Source: Hyparrhenia diplandra
Lineage: Eukaryota > Streptophyta > Magnoliopsida > Poales > Poaceae
Assembly: GCA_015847255.1 (NCBI GenBank)
Contig: JADLZK010002810.1
Location: 1-64,000 of the forward strand
DNA: 64,000 nucleotides
Direction: 5' to 3'
Each line of letters starts with the position of its first letter. The first letter of the stretch is position 1. The notes under the pieces were generated by a model, which saw only the letters and a program-made list of their open reading frames with translations, was not told where the DNA came from and searched no databases. Shown here in pieces: positions 11,299-26,200 of this stretch. Both the position numbers and the translations under genes were made by a program.

Positions 11299-14200
11299 TT
11301 AGATCTTCAGCTGATTAGTTGAGTTGAGTAACGATTGCCTCTCCAGAGATTCCCGAGATACACCGAAGTTTCTATGCTTTCCGTCTGCCTTGTTGAGGAG
11401 CTTGAATCCCCTCGAAGGAAGCTGATTTATGAGAAGGGTTTCCAGCTGGCAGGCAACGCTCTTGCCAGGAACCAAGATGTATAATATCGTAGCATCCTGC
11501 ATGCCTTCCTTCGATCTGTGTGCGTGAATGCGCCCCAGAAGATCATCCGTCTGCAGGCAGAAAAAGGGTCTCTGTCAATGTCAACATTTTATAGACTCCA
11601 CATAGTAACATCTGAGATACTGAATAACCCAAAAAAAAATATGATCAGGGATCTACCTGTCCAACATAAAGCTTGTTGTCGCTCCTGATAATAACATAGA
11701 TGCTAGACCTGCCAACAGTGGAAGGTGGTGGTTGCTCTCTAGACCCTACAGCAACGCAGATCACCTCAACTGGTTCTGGGATGATATTTTTATTGTAAAG
11801 ATCCCACAGTTTTTTCTTGCATATCATAGTAACAGAACTCTCAACTTCCCTCCGCAGTGGCTCAAAGGCACCAGGCACAATTTCTAGTCTGTTTTTCAGA
11901 GATTCAGGCTTCTCAACCAAGCCATTTACACTGGATCTGCCATTAGGAGGCTCATTGTGCACCATTGATGCAGTCTGCTTGTTATTTGTACTCATAGTCA
12001 AATATAGCTCCTCAGCTCTTCTGATTATCAAGTCAGGCATGCCTTCCCTCCTGGCTGTTTGGAAAGCAAGGCTCTCTCTACATATACCATCCATCAGTCT
12101 CCATGTTGGATGAATGCACCCATCGACCACTTCAGTTCCCATAGCTTTGAAATCAGTGTTGCTGAGTGAGAGAGGCAGATCAAAAATCCCATGCAGGTGA
12201 GTTGATATGATGCCTAAGCAGCCAACGTTATCAAGTCTTTCAATGATGCTACCAGCTATACAGGTTCCTTTTGCAGTTTCTGTGCCCCTACATATTTCAT
12301 CAATCAGAACAAGACTACTAGCAGTAGCTCGGCTGACTAAAGCACGTATCTCTGACATTTCAATCTGCAACAGGAAATCAAAACAAAATATTTACTCCAT
12401 AGTTTATGTTAGAACAGTAGAAGCAACAAATAAAAACAATGATCAAGAATCAAGAAATAAATAAATCTATCATATGTAAAGTGGGAGCCAAATGGTAAAT
12501 ATACCACATAATGAGATAATTCATCCAAGTCACAAAATATAAGAACAGAGATAAGCGCGGTTTAAAAAAGCATGAAATAGTAAACAAATGTGTTGGTCTG
12601 TTGGAGAATGAGTGTACCCAATTGGTGGAAAAGGCAATAAGGTTGGATAAAGCACCAAAACTAACTAACCTAATTAGTTTACAACGGCGACACCACGAAT
12701 TAACAAAAAGTACTGGTCTTGGATCATTGAAGGTCTTAGGCTTTTCCTGGTCATTTTTTTTATTGTAAAGGGGCACATTTGTTCACCTAAAACCCTGGTG
12801 TGTGTTTCATACGGGTTAGTTTTGGCCTTCCCTTTGTATCTTATATTTCTCTTATTAATAATGAAATAACATGCAGCTCTCCTGCGTTGTTGAGAAAAAA
12901 ACATTAACAAAATTTCAGCAGTTCAAATTCCAATCGTGGAAATAACTAAGATGTTGAAATGTGAACAGCATCAACATCCATTTGAAAATATAGCATATCA
13001 ATGACACAAATTGGACAAAAGAAATGAAAAACTATAAAATCAGCACCTGAAATGAACTTTTCCCGTCGGCTGGGCTATCATAGGATTTCATATGCAGCAT
13101 AATGGAATCAAAATGTGGGATTACAGCTGAAGTTGATGGCACCATCAGGCCACATATTCCAAGGAGCGCAGCTGCACAGACTGATCGCAACATACTAGAT
13201 TTACCACCACCATTTGGGCCAGTAAGAAGAAATAAAGAGTGCATGTGGACATCATTCAATATTGCATTTCCTTGATTAATGTCAAGCCAGTATGGAAAGA
13301 GTCCAACTAAATCCATTGCACTTGAACTTTCCTCTACAAGACAGTCCTATACACAAGTAAAATCAAAGTTTGTAAGCAGAAAATATTGTAAGGAACATGT
13401 AATCTTGAAAACATTATGAAGTATAAATGGCACAGCTCAAGCCTGGCATCTTCCAAACATGGCTGGTCAAAACAAAACTATGTCAATTCTTCTTAACCAA
13501 AAATAAGTACAAAATTTTTGTAGTTGACAATTTATTGCCAGGTCAACAAAAATTGCAACTCCTATAGCACACTGAAGGAAAATTTGCTAGCCACTAGACT
13601 GACTCATGGTCGATAATAAAACCTAGTTAATCTAGTGCAGAAGAAATACAAGATCCAACAGTGACAGTGATCATCTCATAAAAAGATTCAAAGGCCATGA
13701 GTTATTAACAAGTATAAGGAGTTTCGATTAAATAGATTAGTGGATTATGCATATGAACTATCCTGACATAAGAAAGGGTAAGGTCTGCATAACTTGAAGA
13801 AGTTCCAGCATCTAATGAGCTAAGAGGGCATGAATTACGAAGTTTTCAACTTAAGAAGCAGTTGTCATGTCTATGTAAGATCCAAAACTTCAGATAACAG
13901 ATATCCCTCCATCCGACAATGATCAATGGATAAGCAAAAGATGGAATTGTCTCGGGTTTTGTTGCCATAGTTTGTATCGGGTTTTGTTGCTTCATCAGTT
14001 TGTATGGATGTGGAGTTAATGCGATGCGCAGGAGCAATAAAAGGAAGCTGCAGGGAAACGTTTTGCACAGGGAGCAAAGTGTGTTACAGGCACCACCTAA
14101 TACTCCTTGGTTAGTGCCCATATGTTATGTGTTGATTTTTTTTTCGAACACACAGAAGAGCTGTGTATCACTATATCATATTAGAGGAAAAAGGAGTAAG

Positions 14201-17200
14201 GAACCCTGATTACAACACACACTAACGACTAACCCCCAGCTTATGGATGACATACTCACCTGTAATTGTTACAAAGAAAATTGACCACGACCTAAAAATA
14301 TTACTATTCCTTGGGGGCTTAGGGCATGTTATGCATTGATCAATCTTGGATGGAGCATATATGGTTAAAGCAAATATACAATATAATACCATCATACAAT
14401 GCTGAAGCCTGTTATAACTGGACTACCATATGTATGAATAAAAATGACACATGACTACTTATAAATCGATAAAAGCATGACATGAAGTAGAGTTTGGGAT
14501 CTAGGATAGCAGAAACAGTAATTCATTGACTACTTCCATGGATGGATGGATGAATGGACAGAGGGAGGAGGGAAGTGAACTCAAAGGACAGAAATATGAT
14601 TAAAAATATAACCTTTGACAAGGGAGATATAGTAGGAAGCATCCAGCCTCTTCTCCGAGCCTCACTGCTCAAGATAAAAAGGAAACAAAAAAAGCATAAA
14701 TAAGACCAGTGTGCATAGACAGATTGGCAGACAACAATATAATCAGTTGCAGAACTTAAAACGTTCTGCCCTGCCAAATACCAAATAAAATGCGATTTTT
14801 TCCCCAATAGGCTCTGAGGTGTTGACAAATATTTAGACGAAATAAAACATAGATACACATACAACAATGTCAGGTTGCATATTGCATCATAACAAGAAAT
14901 TCAAGTTTCACAAGGAAGCTAATTTTGGTGACCAACTAAGCAGACAGCTCACTACTGATACCAAACCAGGCTTTTATGTGAAACCACCATTCATTTAATC
15001 ATCATGAAAGTGTTTAATTTGATGATCACTGGGTCAGATTTATATCCCAAGTACAGTTTTCCATCAAACCAACTCAAACAATTTGAAGCATGGAATAATC
15101 GCAAGAACATAGACTTTATGCACATTATATATTGGTGGAAAAAGAAAGCATACAATAAATAACGAACTGTGCCTAAAACAAAGGACAAAAAGAATCACCT
15201 AACATGACCAAAAAGTGCTTTTGCAATGATGAGCAGTGTTGAGCAGAAGACAAGTATGTTAATTTTGTCCTGCAATTCACTTGAAAGCCCCTCTCAACAA
15301 CTCAACAACTTTATTTCTTGCATTATCACAAGCTTCATGGTACCTGAACACACAAACATCAGTGTAATTAATTATTTGTCCTAAAATGTATGGAAGTAAG
15401 CTTGATGTAGGGATGCTTCTACTGTGTACCAATCAACATACTACAGTACGGTAATTCACATCTTTGAAATAAGTAGAATAATCATACACATGACAATATA
15501 AAGCTATATAAAATCAACTAATGCATGCAACATTTTCATGAGAATTATACATATTTTGATAATACAGAGTGCCATTTTCCTGCGACCACGTTAAGGTTTC
15601 ATATAGCCACCCAACTATGCAATGTTCAACCAAATTGAGTTGGTGCAAGATTGCTTAAGTGTTTGTTAAGTCATGTAAGATTCTAGCAGTTATAATGCGA
15701 TGCAGTACCTGGCTAAAGCATTCTCAACTTTGCTTGTTGTAAACCATTCCTCCCCAACCTTTCTGCCTTTTGAATCAATTGCAGGCTTCAGTTGTTTTAT
15801 TTGCTGCTCACCAGGTGTGTTAGCCCATACAGTTGGTGTGAATCGCTTTCCTTTAAACCAAACAGCTTCATGTTCTTTTGCATAACAGATTTCTCCTTTT
15901 GAACCTCCATTTGAGGACACTACAGATTTCACCCTCGAAACAATTGGCATAAAATCTTCAGTGACCTAAAACCACAATATGAATTAGCATACCCCCAAGC
16001 AGTTGATGGGTCCAAGGAATGCAAATAAGAAAAATCATGCAGCATCCTGGTGATATTGCAGCATCATATCCCACACTGGAAACCATGGGAATGGTTGTAG
16101 ACTATTCAATAACTTCAACGTATAGATGGCATAAACGGACAATTAACATATCTAATTCTATGCGAGAAGAAAAGAGCAGGAAAATTTTAAATGCAGAAGG
16201 GTTGCTCAAAACCTACCGCAATTGATAATGCCTCAGCAGCTCTATCAACATTTGTAAACTCTTCCTCAGCATGGATTCTTTTCACACGCCCCTTCCAAGA
16301 TGACTCCATATCATTGAAGAACTCCTTTGGAATATACTCCAATGAGGTTATCGCCTGATCACTTTCAACACCTAAAGAAATCACTTCAGCTATTATTTGT
16401 GAAATAATGCTACATTCGATCATCTGCAAAAGGATAAAAGAAAATGTTCCAGATCAATAATGAAACAGTAGGGAATTTCAATTATACAAAATAAATGAGG
16501 GACAAAAAAATATCATCCATGTACACCACATGCATATTGAAGAAAAAGATACACAAAGGAACACAGCAACAAAGGTGGCGCATTACATGCAAAATCTAGA
16601 TTACGAGAAGAAACTTTAAAGTTTCAAACAGCACTTACTAGCATATCAGCTTCAACTTTCAAACCAGTAGCCACAGAACCAGGTACCAGCAATTTGTTCA
16701 GGATTGCGGAAAGCTCAGCATTCCTATTCATGAGCATAATCTCATCAAGGACATTTTTTATTCTACAAAATTCAATGTGGTTGACCTCTTTGGACTCAAG
16801 TAGCTTCACAAGCTGCAAAATCAAAATTACTCAATCAGCATTAGTCAAATAAATGAAACAAAGTAAAAGTTGAAGGAAAGTAGTAAGAACAAGAACCATA
16901 GGATGCAGGCTCTGAAGGTTAACAAGGATGTTAACAATCAATTGAAAAAAAAAGGAAATATGTTTACCCATCTAGTGACTTTTGGCTCCATGTGGCATTG
17001 AGGTGATTATGATGGTCTTTCTTGTTGTAACTCCTATTTAAAAAATGATTAGGTAACTTCTGATCTACTAAATTTTCATCCTATAAATTGCTGTTTCCTT
17101 GATGAACAACTGCTTTGTGTTAGCTGCCTTGCAACCAGAGCACAATTAATAGTGTCATATAACACAAAGTATCAGACATGCTACCTTGGTCAGTGCATAA

Positions 17201-20200
17201 TGCCATATGTCAATCAACAAAAGCGGAAGAGCAAGCCCAAAATAAAATGGAGGAATTGCATAATTACAGTGAGTTAGACAAGTTTTATGAATGGTTCTGA
17301 GGAAAAATAGTGCTGCCAGCTGGCCACTTTTACTCTAAAAGATATGGATTTCTATAAGAGGCAAAGCTGGCCAATTGATTGTTGCTCTTTGGTCATATAT
17401 ATAAGTAAAAAACAGCGGATGCACTTCATGCAAGGTTGGCCAATTTATCCTTGTATTTAACTGGCATGAGGGTCATGAAGCTGCTAGGGTCAAAAACTCA
17501 AAATTCAAAAAAAAAAAAAAGTTCTCAAGAATATAGAGAAGCAACCTTTGCTGCTGATATGCAAGTAAATTCAGGAACGGAACAAGTTATGCTGCCCATA
17601 AGCCTGCAAGCCTCTGCAGCAAAGTTATAAATGGGTCATAATCTAGCACTGGAGCTAACATTGCCATCAAAATGAATAAAAGTTTTTATAACATGATACC
17701 AAAACACAAGCAGTAAATATTTTCTGGAAAGCAGGGAAACATCTAACTACAACAGGGCTGGTTTTCAAACATCCAAGAATTAATGTTGGGAAATACCCAG
17801 AACAAAAGAATCTAAAACTGCATCACAAACAGAAGCTCAGAGCCTCAGACCCTGAAATTAGGCAAACATCCTTGCAGCAACCATAAGCAAATTGTTCTGA
17901 TGATCCTACAGTACCTATACAACATTAACTTAGGTTTAACAAAATAGCTCGCATGTTCCACATGTGAAATGGTTTTCTAACCCAGCTCTGCACAAAGGCA
18001 GAAGCGTTTGTTTTAAGTCATAACATTCAGATAAACACAATGCAGTTACAAAGAAGTGAGTGCAAAGATTCAGCAATCAAAACAAGCTAAAATTATATGT
18101 AGTGCTTCTCCTTTGTATCCCTTTTTGTGAACTTTCATGTACAATATTAAATAATTTGTAAACAAAAATTGAGGTTCTTTAAAAATCAAATATGTATTTT
18201 ATTGCACAATGAGTGAATTACAATTACAACTTTTGAGGTACCTTGGACCGCTGCCGCAACATCAAATGATGGAGGATTAAGAAGAAGATCTCTAATATAC
18301 CTGCATATAATAATACAAGGCACATCTCATGAACATAACCATTGAATTGAAAAGGCCATGAAGTATCTTATATAAATCCATCCCTTGTGCCATAACACAG
18401 TGCATTGCGTGATGACGCAGTTTGCACAAAAGACCACTCACAGGGCAGTGTAGAAATTATCAAGTGATGTCTAACAGCAGTTGCTACTTTTAAAATTTCA
18501 ATAGTAAAGTTCAAGGTAAGAAAGTTGTTTAAACTTTTTTAAAAAAAACATGGTACAGCAGGGGAAGCCCCCACTGTAAGTTGTTTAAACTGGGTTTCAT
18601 AACAAGTAATTAATGCCCTTTTTTAGGTTCCTGACCAACTAACAGGCAGTGAAATTGGTAACAAAATATGGGTATTTGTAGGAAACTATTGCCTAAGAGC
18701 AAAAGAACAAAGCTTTTGAACAACTAAATTAACTTGCTAAAGTGATAAGACCATATTTCTGTGAGTCCTCAAAATGGGTTGACACAAAATGGATTCATCG
18801 CCGGTGGTAATGAACAGGATTGTACCATATCCCTGAATAGATTGCCTAAACAGATAGTGATGCTCTATTAATTGCCGTGTGGCACTTTGATTAGATTTAG
18901 TAGGTCCGACCAAGTTTATTTATTAAATATAGGTGGTAAAAAAAAAATTGAACAGAATCCTGGCCAAAAATTTAGTGAGTCATCTGATTATCTCAATAAC
19001 CAGCATCAGAAGATCTTCTAACGAGCTGGATAGTTGATTCAATCATTCAACAAATAGACACAATGCATACATTGATGGAAGCCCGCCACAATTTGAAGGG
19101 AGCACCATTTTTAGCAAACTCGGTATTCCCTCAGTTGGTATGACTCCTACAGCACATGAAATACAAAAACATTAAGATACACATCGACTTCCAAGACTCT
19201 TTTAAAAGGTCAGCTATATTAAAGAAACCTGCAGCATACCAATTTGAGTAGCAGTTCCAAGATAAAGAGGTTGGGGCCTGCCTTCCAATGAGACGGTGAC
19301 ATTGCGAAAAACAGTTTTCTCATCAAGGCCATATATTTCCCGTACCTTGACAAATTAAATCGATTTATAACTTATAAGAACTAATATATAAAGCTCTATG
19401 AAAAATGCAGAATAGACACTAGCAAGAGGGACATTAAAAGCTCCATAAACTCAGCAAAACTGTTCTAACACATGAAAATGAATGAGACCACAGACCACAC
19501 ATCATCAACAATGAGAATAATTCCAATTGAAATTCCATGCTATATCTTCCTTAGGGACCATTTGGGAAAAGGTTTTGGGATCCAATTTCTGTGAACTAAA
19601 AGCTGGAGATTCCTAGTCAACCGATCCCTTTCAGGTAAACTATTTGAGGCTTTGCTTTCTTGCATTGTAGAACTTGAATAATGTTGATACCGTGGTCTTT
19701 TAGACCCTTTGTAATTTGTATGGTTGTATTTACTATAGGTCCATACCTTATGGTTTGCCTAAAATAAATAAGATACAAGTCACAGACCTTGCATAAAAGT
19801 TCTTGAATAGGTGAACCGTCAAACCACTCAAAGGACTTCCCACTGCATTCTCCCCACAAGAGCCCTCCTTCACCGAATTCACCCCAGCGTGATGTCCCTG
19901 CAAACAAATGACAGAATATATTAGAAAGAGCAAAGTTCAAAACCATGAGATACTGACTGGATCTGTGGATGCATATTATAGCGCTAATGAAAAATATCAA
20001 CTCTACTTCCATGTATTACATTACTGTTCTCATAAGCAGAACTTCTTGCATCATGATTCCAATGAAATATGTTAAAATATTTCAGCATAAACTAATTCCA
20101 TAATACATGTAGGCTGCGTTTGGATGTCTACATTCGAGCCTGGAATTCGGAATTGGCATTGGAGCACCTGAATTCCGCTGTTTGGATGAGCTGGGTATTG

Positions 20201-23200
20201 GTAGCTAGATATTGAGTCCAATGCCAAATGGAATTCCACTTAACGTAGCACTCCCTCCAGCAATGTCGAGCACTACCGCTCCGTATTGGGCGGAATTGCC
20301 TTCCTCGTCTCTCGCGACTCTGCCCCTCCCTGTCTCTCGATTCTCTCACCCGGCCTCCAGCGTGAAGCTCCAATGGAGGGGAGGGCACGCTGGTGGAGCC
20401 CGGGCGGCGGCGGCGGGCGGAGGTTCCTCGCGCAGCGCCGGGGGGTTGACCTCGCGGTCGCCCCTTCCCACCTCGCGGTCGGCGCCCTTCCCTCGCGCCG
20501 GCGCCGCCGCCCCTTTCTTCCCGCCGTCCACCATCTTCCGAGCGGTCCTGCGGCTCCCCCCTCCTTCCGAGCAGCCGAGGGCACGCTTGGCGGGCGGCGT
20601 GAGGTTCCTCGCGCACGGGGTTGTCCTCGCGGTCGGCCCCCGTCCACCTCGCGGTCGGCGCCCTTCCTCCCGCGCGCCGGCGCCGCCGCCCCTTCCTCGC
20701 CGTCCATCACCTTCCGAGCAGCAGCCGGGCCCTCCTCCTTCCTTCCTCGCGGAAATCATCTCCTCTCCCTCTTCATTGCCGGTGCGAGATCCACCATGGC
20801 GCCGGTGGTGCGAGATCCACCCGCCGTTGGTCGGGTCGAGGCCCCGTCATTGCCGGGAGTTGAGCTCACCTACCGTGGTTCAACATTTCAATTCCACTCT
20901 TTTGCATCCAAACTGAAATTGGTATTGAGCTACTTGCTAGGATTCCAAAAATCAATTCAATGGTCATCCAAACAATAGTATTCGAATTGTGGCCATTTCA
21001 ATACCATGGCTGCATTGGAATTGAACCCAATTCAATTCCAGGTCCCCCAATATCTACATCCAAACGCAGCCGTAGAAAATTGTGTGGACACATAACTGGT
21101 TTGCTATACATCACACATGTTTCAAGAAACAGAGCTCAATTGTGAAAAAATTGCTATTACATGTATTATTAGTTCACAAGATTTTAGAGAAACATGGGTC
21201 ATATGGTTTCTTCTGAAATTGAAACAGACAATAATAACAGCACAAGTTAGATATTCTGATATCAGATTCCAGAACACTTGTTTGTAGATCACACAAATAG
21301 ATAGAAAATTTGCTCAAGAATACAAATCCCAACCTGAAGAATTATTCTTCAAAGAATTGTGAAGGTATAGATGATGATAACGACATATGGAGCTTAGTAA
21401 CAACAGCCTCCTCTGTTAAGCCCTCCTCAGCTGAATAAGTTTTCATTGTCTCTAGCACAGATATCAAGCAATAACCTTTTGCAGAATGTGAAATCCCTGA
21501 TGAATGAGAACACCATGATGTACTATCTCAAATCAGAATCCAGTGGCCTCATGAAATTCAGTATTTGACTAGGGAATTCAAAAGTTGTGAACACACAGGA
21601 ATGTTGACATAGTTTTAAACTTAAACCTTGAAACATCGCATATACCTTCCAGGAACACAATAGTGCAAATGTGTTATAATGAGCTAGATCTAGATGGGTC
21701 ATAAACACAGAAATTTTAGTATTGTATATATTATAAGATATTTATATTCAATACCAGCATAAGAAACAATAAGAAATCAATATATAGATCCGGGGTTATC
21801 TATCCAAAATTCATTGAAAATCAACATATTACCCAAGAAAATATATTACTATATTAGCAATCCATATCATATGAGTGGCTAGACCATTGCCACTCCAACT
21901 TTATGCATGATGTCATTTACTTTCTAAGTTTCTAGTAACACAGAATGAATAAATGTGTAACATACTAACATCCTGTAAAGTAAAATTATATGAAGAAGAA
22001 AGTGACATGATGAATGTCCGCTAAAAACAGAATGGAAACTTTGGAGTTACTGAATATAAACATACAAGCAAAACATACCAACAACAGGCATCGGATCAGG
22101 GAACTCTACATCATGGTCTACTTCAGCAAGACCAAATACATAAGGACTACCAGGATGGGCATGCCTGTAAGAAAGAATAGGCAAAAACTTTAAGATTATG
22201 AATTGAATAAACTATCAAACCAGAAAGAATAGAAGCAGTGTAAGCTCTTGATGTTTCACGCCAACTATCAAAAAGAAAAAATCTCGAACATGAATGAGAG
22301 CTCCATATCTTTTCATTAACAAATAAGAATTGTTTATATCACAAGACACCAAAAACACACAATAAAGTGATTACATGTGTGCCAGTGAAACAAAAAGGAG
22401 AGACAACCAAAGATTACAGTCCAGACCATAGTTATTTTGTGTAATTCCTTAGCACTTGCAGGACACCATAAGCTGCCTTCCTCTGTAATACTTATGATTG
22501 CCAGCCATATATTTGGCGAAGTCCTATTAACAATGCAATCATCAGCGCAGGCCCTCTGGAGCCTAGACATGAGGAGTACAGAAAGTATATTGCCCACATG
22601 TTGTCGATAGTTGATAGCTCAAGCTGGTTGAACTAGTAATTGCATACAACTGCAGTGGTTAATGCTAAAAGCTCCACTATAAGTCAATTTATAAGCCTAG
22701 CGGAGTCCAGATGTGAGGAATGGTGTTGAAATATATTAAAGCATCTCCAACAGGGATCCAGAACAGGGCCCCTATTCTACTTTTTGGTGCCACCGCAACA
22801 ACAGAAAACTTAATTCAATAGGGCCCCATCTCTAAGGGGTGCGTCGGGAGCTCCCTGCTTCTTCCCGGAAAAAAAAATCCCTGCACTAACCCCTCATGCG
22901 CATCTTTTTTTCATCCTTCTCCCGCACCCTGTTCCTTCCCATCACGCTGTCACTGAGGCCAGGCCTTCCCCTCCATCCCCTTGTCCCTGGCGAGGGCCGC
23001 AGGGGAATAGGAGGGGGGATAAAAGAGTAATGTAACTGACAAGTAGGTCCCAAAAAAAGTAGAGACCCTAATGGCATTTGAGGGCTATTGCAGGAACAGG
23101 AATTCAGCCCAGTAAACAAGGCTCTCAAAAGTAGGAGAAGCCCTGAAATCACAAATAGGGGCCCTGTTTTAGGGGCAATTGTTGGATCCATGCCCCGTCA

Positions 23201-26200
23201 AGTTGGGTTCATTTTTTGGTAAATAAGACTTTATGTCATGGGTGAATGTATTTGAGGACAGCAAAGAAAACAAACAATTAATCCCTCATCTTGTTGTGGA
23301 CTTTGATGATAGTTAAGTAAACAAGTATGCATCACAAGGGACGAACAATCATGCACAATATGGCAGTCATATACATGAAAAGGGTTATGAAACTCCATAC
23401 CAACCTGCTCCTGAATCTACCACCCAAGTATTCCCTATTATCAAATAATGGGTGCAAGGAGTTTCTCCAGTACTTCTGGATACTAAAAACAACATCAATA
23501 AGGTAGGTACAACCTTCATAAACGGCAGTAGCAACAGGCTAAATTAAGCAAGTTGTATTCAAGACTCGTATTGAAGAGCCTATGCACATACCAAAGAGTA
23601 CTGTATCAACATTTTGAAACAGTAACTCTATCGAATATCACCCATGCCCCAGAAGAAAATGAAAGTGCATAGCACAATTTCTAAAATATATTACAATAGA
23701 TGTGCTATTACCCAGAAATAAATCGATTTTTCCTGGCACGGGCTTGTGTTGGACCTTGAATTTCCTCAACTATGCACTGCAAGATTAAATTATCAGACAA
23801 AATAACTTAAAAATGTGGACAACAAAATTAACATCAGGATGTTGAGTGGTCAAAGCTTAATTAAAATGCAAAAATAATTAAAACAAAATCAACATGCATA
23901 ATCTGCACTGCATAGTTGAAGACTGCTCATAACTGAATAATTTGTAAGAGGAATGACAGAAATATTTGAGCAATTTCACCAATGGCAACCCAGTCACATT
24001 CACACAATGTATGTTAATGGTCATTCCGCATGAACTTTTATAAAGAGCAAATCATTTGTGAAACCTCATTTCAATTATCTGACAAAGATTTTCTTAATAA
24101 AATGACATGCAGTTCTCCTGCATTGTTTGAGGAAAAAAAATCTGACAAAAATTTTCCACCATGCCTTATGAATTTCATGACAGTTAGGGGTATGCAATGC
24201 ATGAAAAAAAAAAAAAAAAAAGGAGTACAAGAGAATCAAGTAATTGGATCCAAACTGTTGTATAAAACCCAAATAAGCTTTGCTACTACAACTCCAGACA
24301 AGCTTGACAGGGCTCCTACAGTTGCAGAGCACTTATGGGTTGTTGAAACAGTTATTTTAGTATTTTTGAGAATTTATTTACAGAGACGTTTACATTCATA
24401 TGTTACAGCAAACAATGAGTACCAATGAGTGAATTGTGTCAGGAAAATGGGGAATGAATTTACCACAGAATAACCACATCGAGTCAAATCATCCAATGTC
24501 TGCCGTAAATTCTGCAAGTGAAATTCTTCAGTTACTTCATGATACTACTCCAAATACTAGTACATTGGTGACTCTCTAAGAACTTTGGTAGCAAATAAAA
24601 AAATACATAGCAGAAAAATGCTATATAATAACAGACCACGATTGGACACCCAGCTTTAGGAATACTGTCAGAACGCAAACCTCCGAAAGGATTTAAGCCT
24701 GCATGCTCTACGAGAATACAGGCATCAAAACCGATAGCTTCATAGAAGTCTCCTACCTGAGTAACAAAATCATCAAATATGAAAAATTGTTATTATTTCC
24801 ATTCCAGTATCATAAAAACCAATTCAAAACATTAGTGATAGTTGATAAAAGGTCAATGTACTTAAATAAAGTTCACATATTGGACTGGAGAGAATAAATT
24901 AACAACAGGAGCAATATATACTTCTGGATGTTATTCTGATAAAATGCTGAAAGTGAGTCCAATTATATTGAGGGCTGTGAGGTAAAACAGATAGAATGTA
25001 CTGGTTCTATGCACCACTAGTCGCAAACTGATCACAACATGTGACTATGTGAGGTGGCAAATACCTAGCAAAGTGCATCTGGCACGATAAACAAATGTCA
25101 CACAGATCTCTGCTATAGGTAGCATAGATGGGATGATTATGACAAGGCATGTCCATTTTGGCAGCATTAATATTTTAGTTTCCCTTTCACCGAAAATCTA
25201 TAGAATACTGGATTTTAATTCAAGGAAAAAATCCAAAAATGTAGAACTTAATGGAATGTAAGATGGTAACATACTCTACAAAGTAGAACCTCACGAGGAA
25301 ACTTTGATTTAAATAGCAAAATCTCCATGTTCAGAGTTCCATCTTTCAAACTGAAAAAAAATAGTGCCAGTATTGAGTCAGCGATAGTATCATATTAACT
25401 TTTCATCCTTCAAGATAGAAAGAAAAAGGCCATAATTATGTTAGCAACGCACAAAGCATATACCTCACCTTCCATTTCTTAGATTCGTATCCAACCCTAA
25501 TATATTTGAATACACAAGCCTCTGAGTCAATTGTACAGATGATGGTTTTCTGCACTTCTCCATTTTCTGAAACATCAGATAGTATAGGATCAATAAATAA
25601 CAGGAGAAACAGCCTTGGTGCTTGTGGTAGAGATATCAGTTGTTTGCAAAAACCTCTTTCCACCACATGATATGCGACAGCATGTTTTCATCACAATATT
25701 CTCCCTGTTTGTTAGCTTTCCTAGACGCCACTGAAATGTCTCGTGAGACCTTCCTTGGGTTGGACCAAGTCCTCCGGTCGAATAGCCTGGAGCAAAGAGT
25801 CGTCGAGATTATGAGGCAATGTAAATGGATCATGTTGCAATACTAAATCCAAATTACTGAAAAGGAAGTGATCGCTCCATTCTTCAGCGAAAGTGATTTC
25901 AGTTACATGGGGCAACAATTTGCCACCAATCAAGTCACATTGCACAGATGTGTCATACCAAACTGAATTGCACGTTCCTTATTATAAGCTATATATATGA
26001 GGATCAATATAAATACAATTCAAATTCATGCCCATGATCCAAACGCGGACATGGTTACTTTAGTCAGAGTTTCAGGCCGGTCCAATCAGGCAGTAATCAA
26101 GTTAGTTCTCGGTTTCCAGCGATTCGCTCAAAGCATCCACAAAGTCGCTTAAAACAAGCCCACTTCAGTGGCCACACTGAATCCGCACCAATGCCGTCGG

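Noticed and set aside
20212..20978. Overlapping 230-residue frames on both strands
   Set aside because: They come from GC-rich repeats in a transposon within an MSH1 intron; amino-acid composition is Pro/Arg/Ala only and no motif is present.
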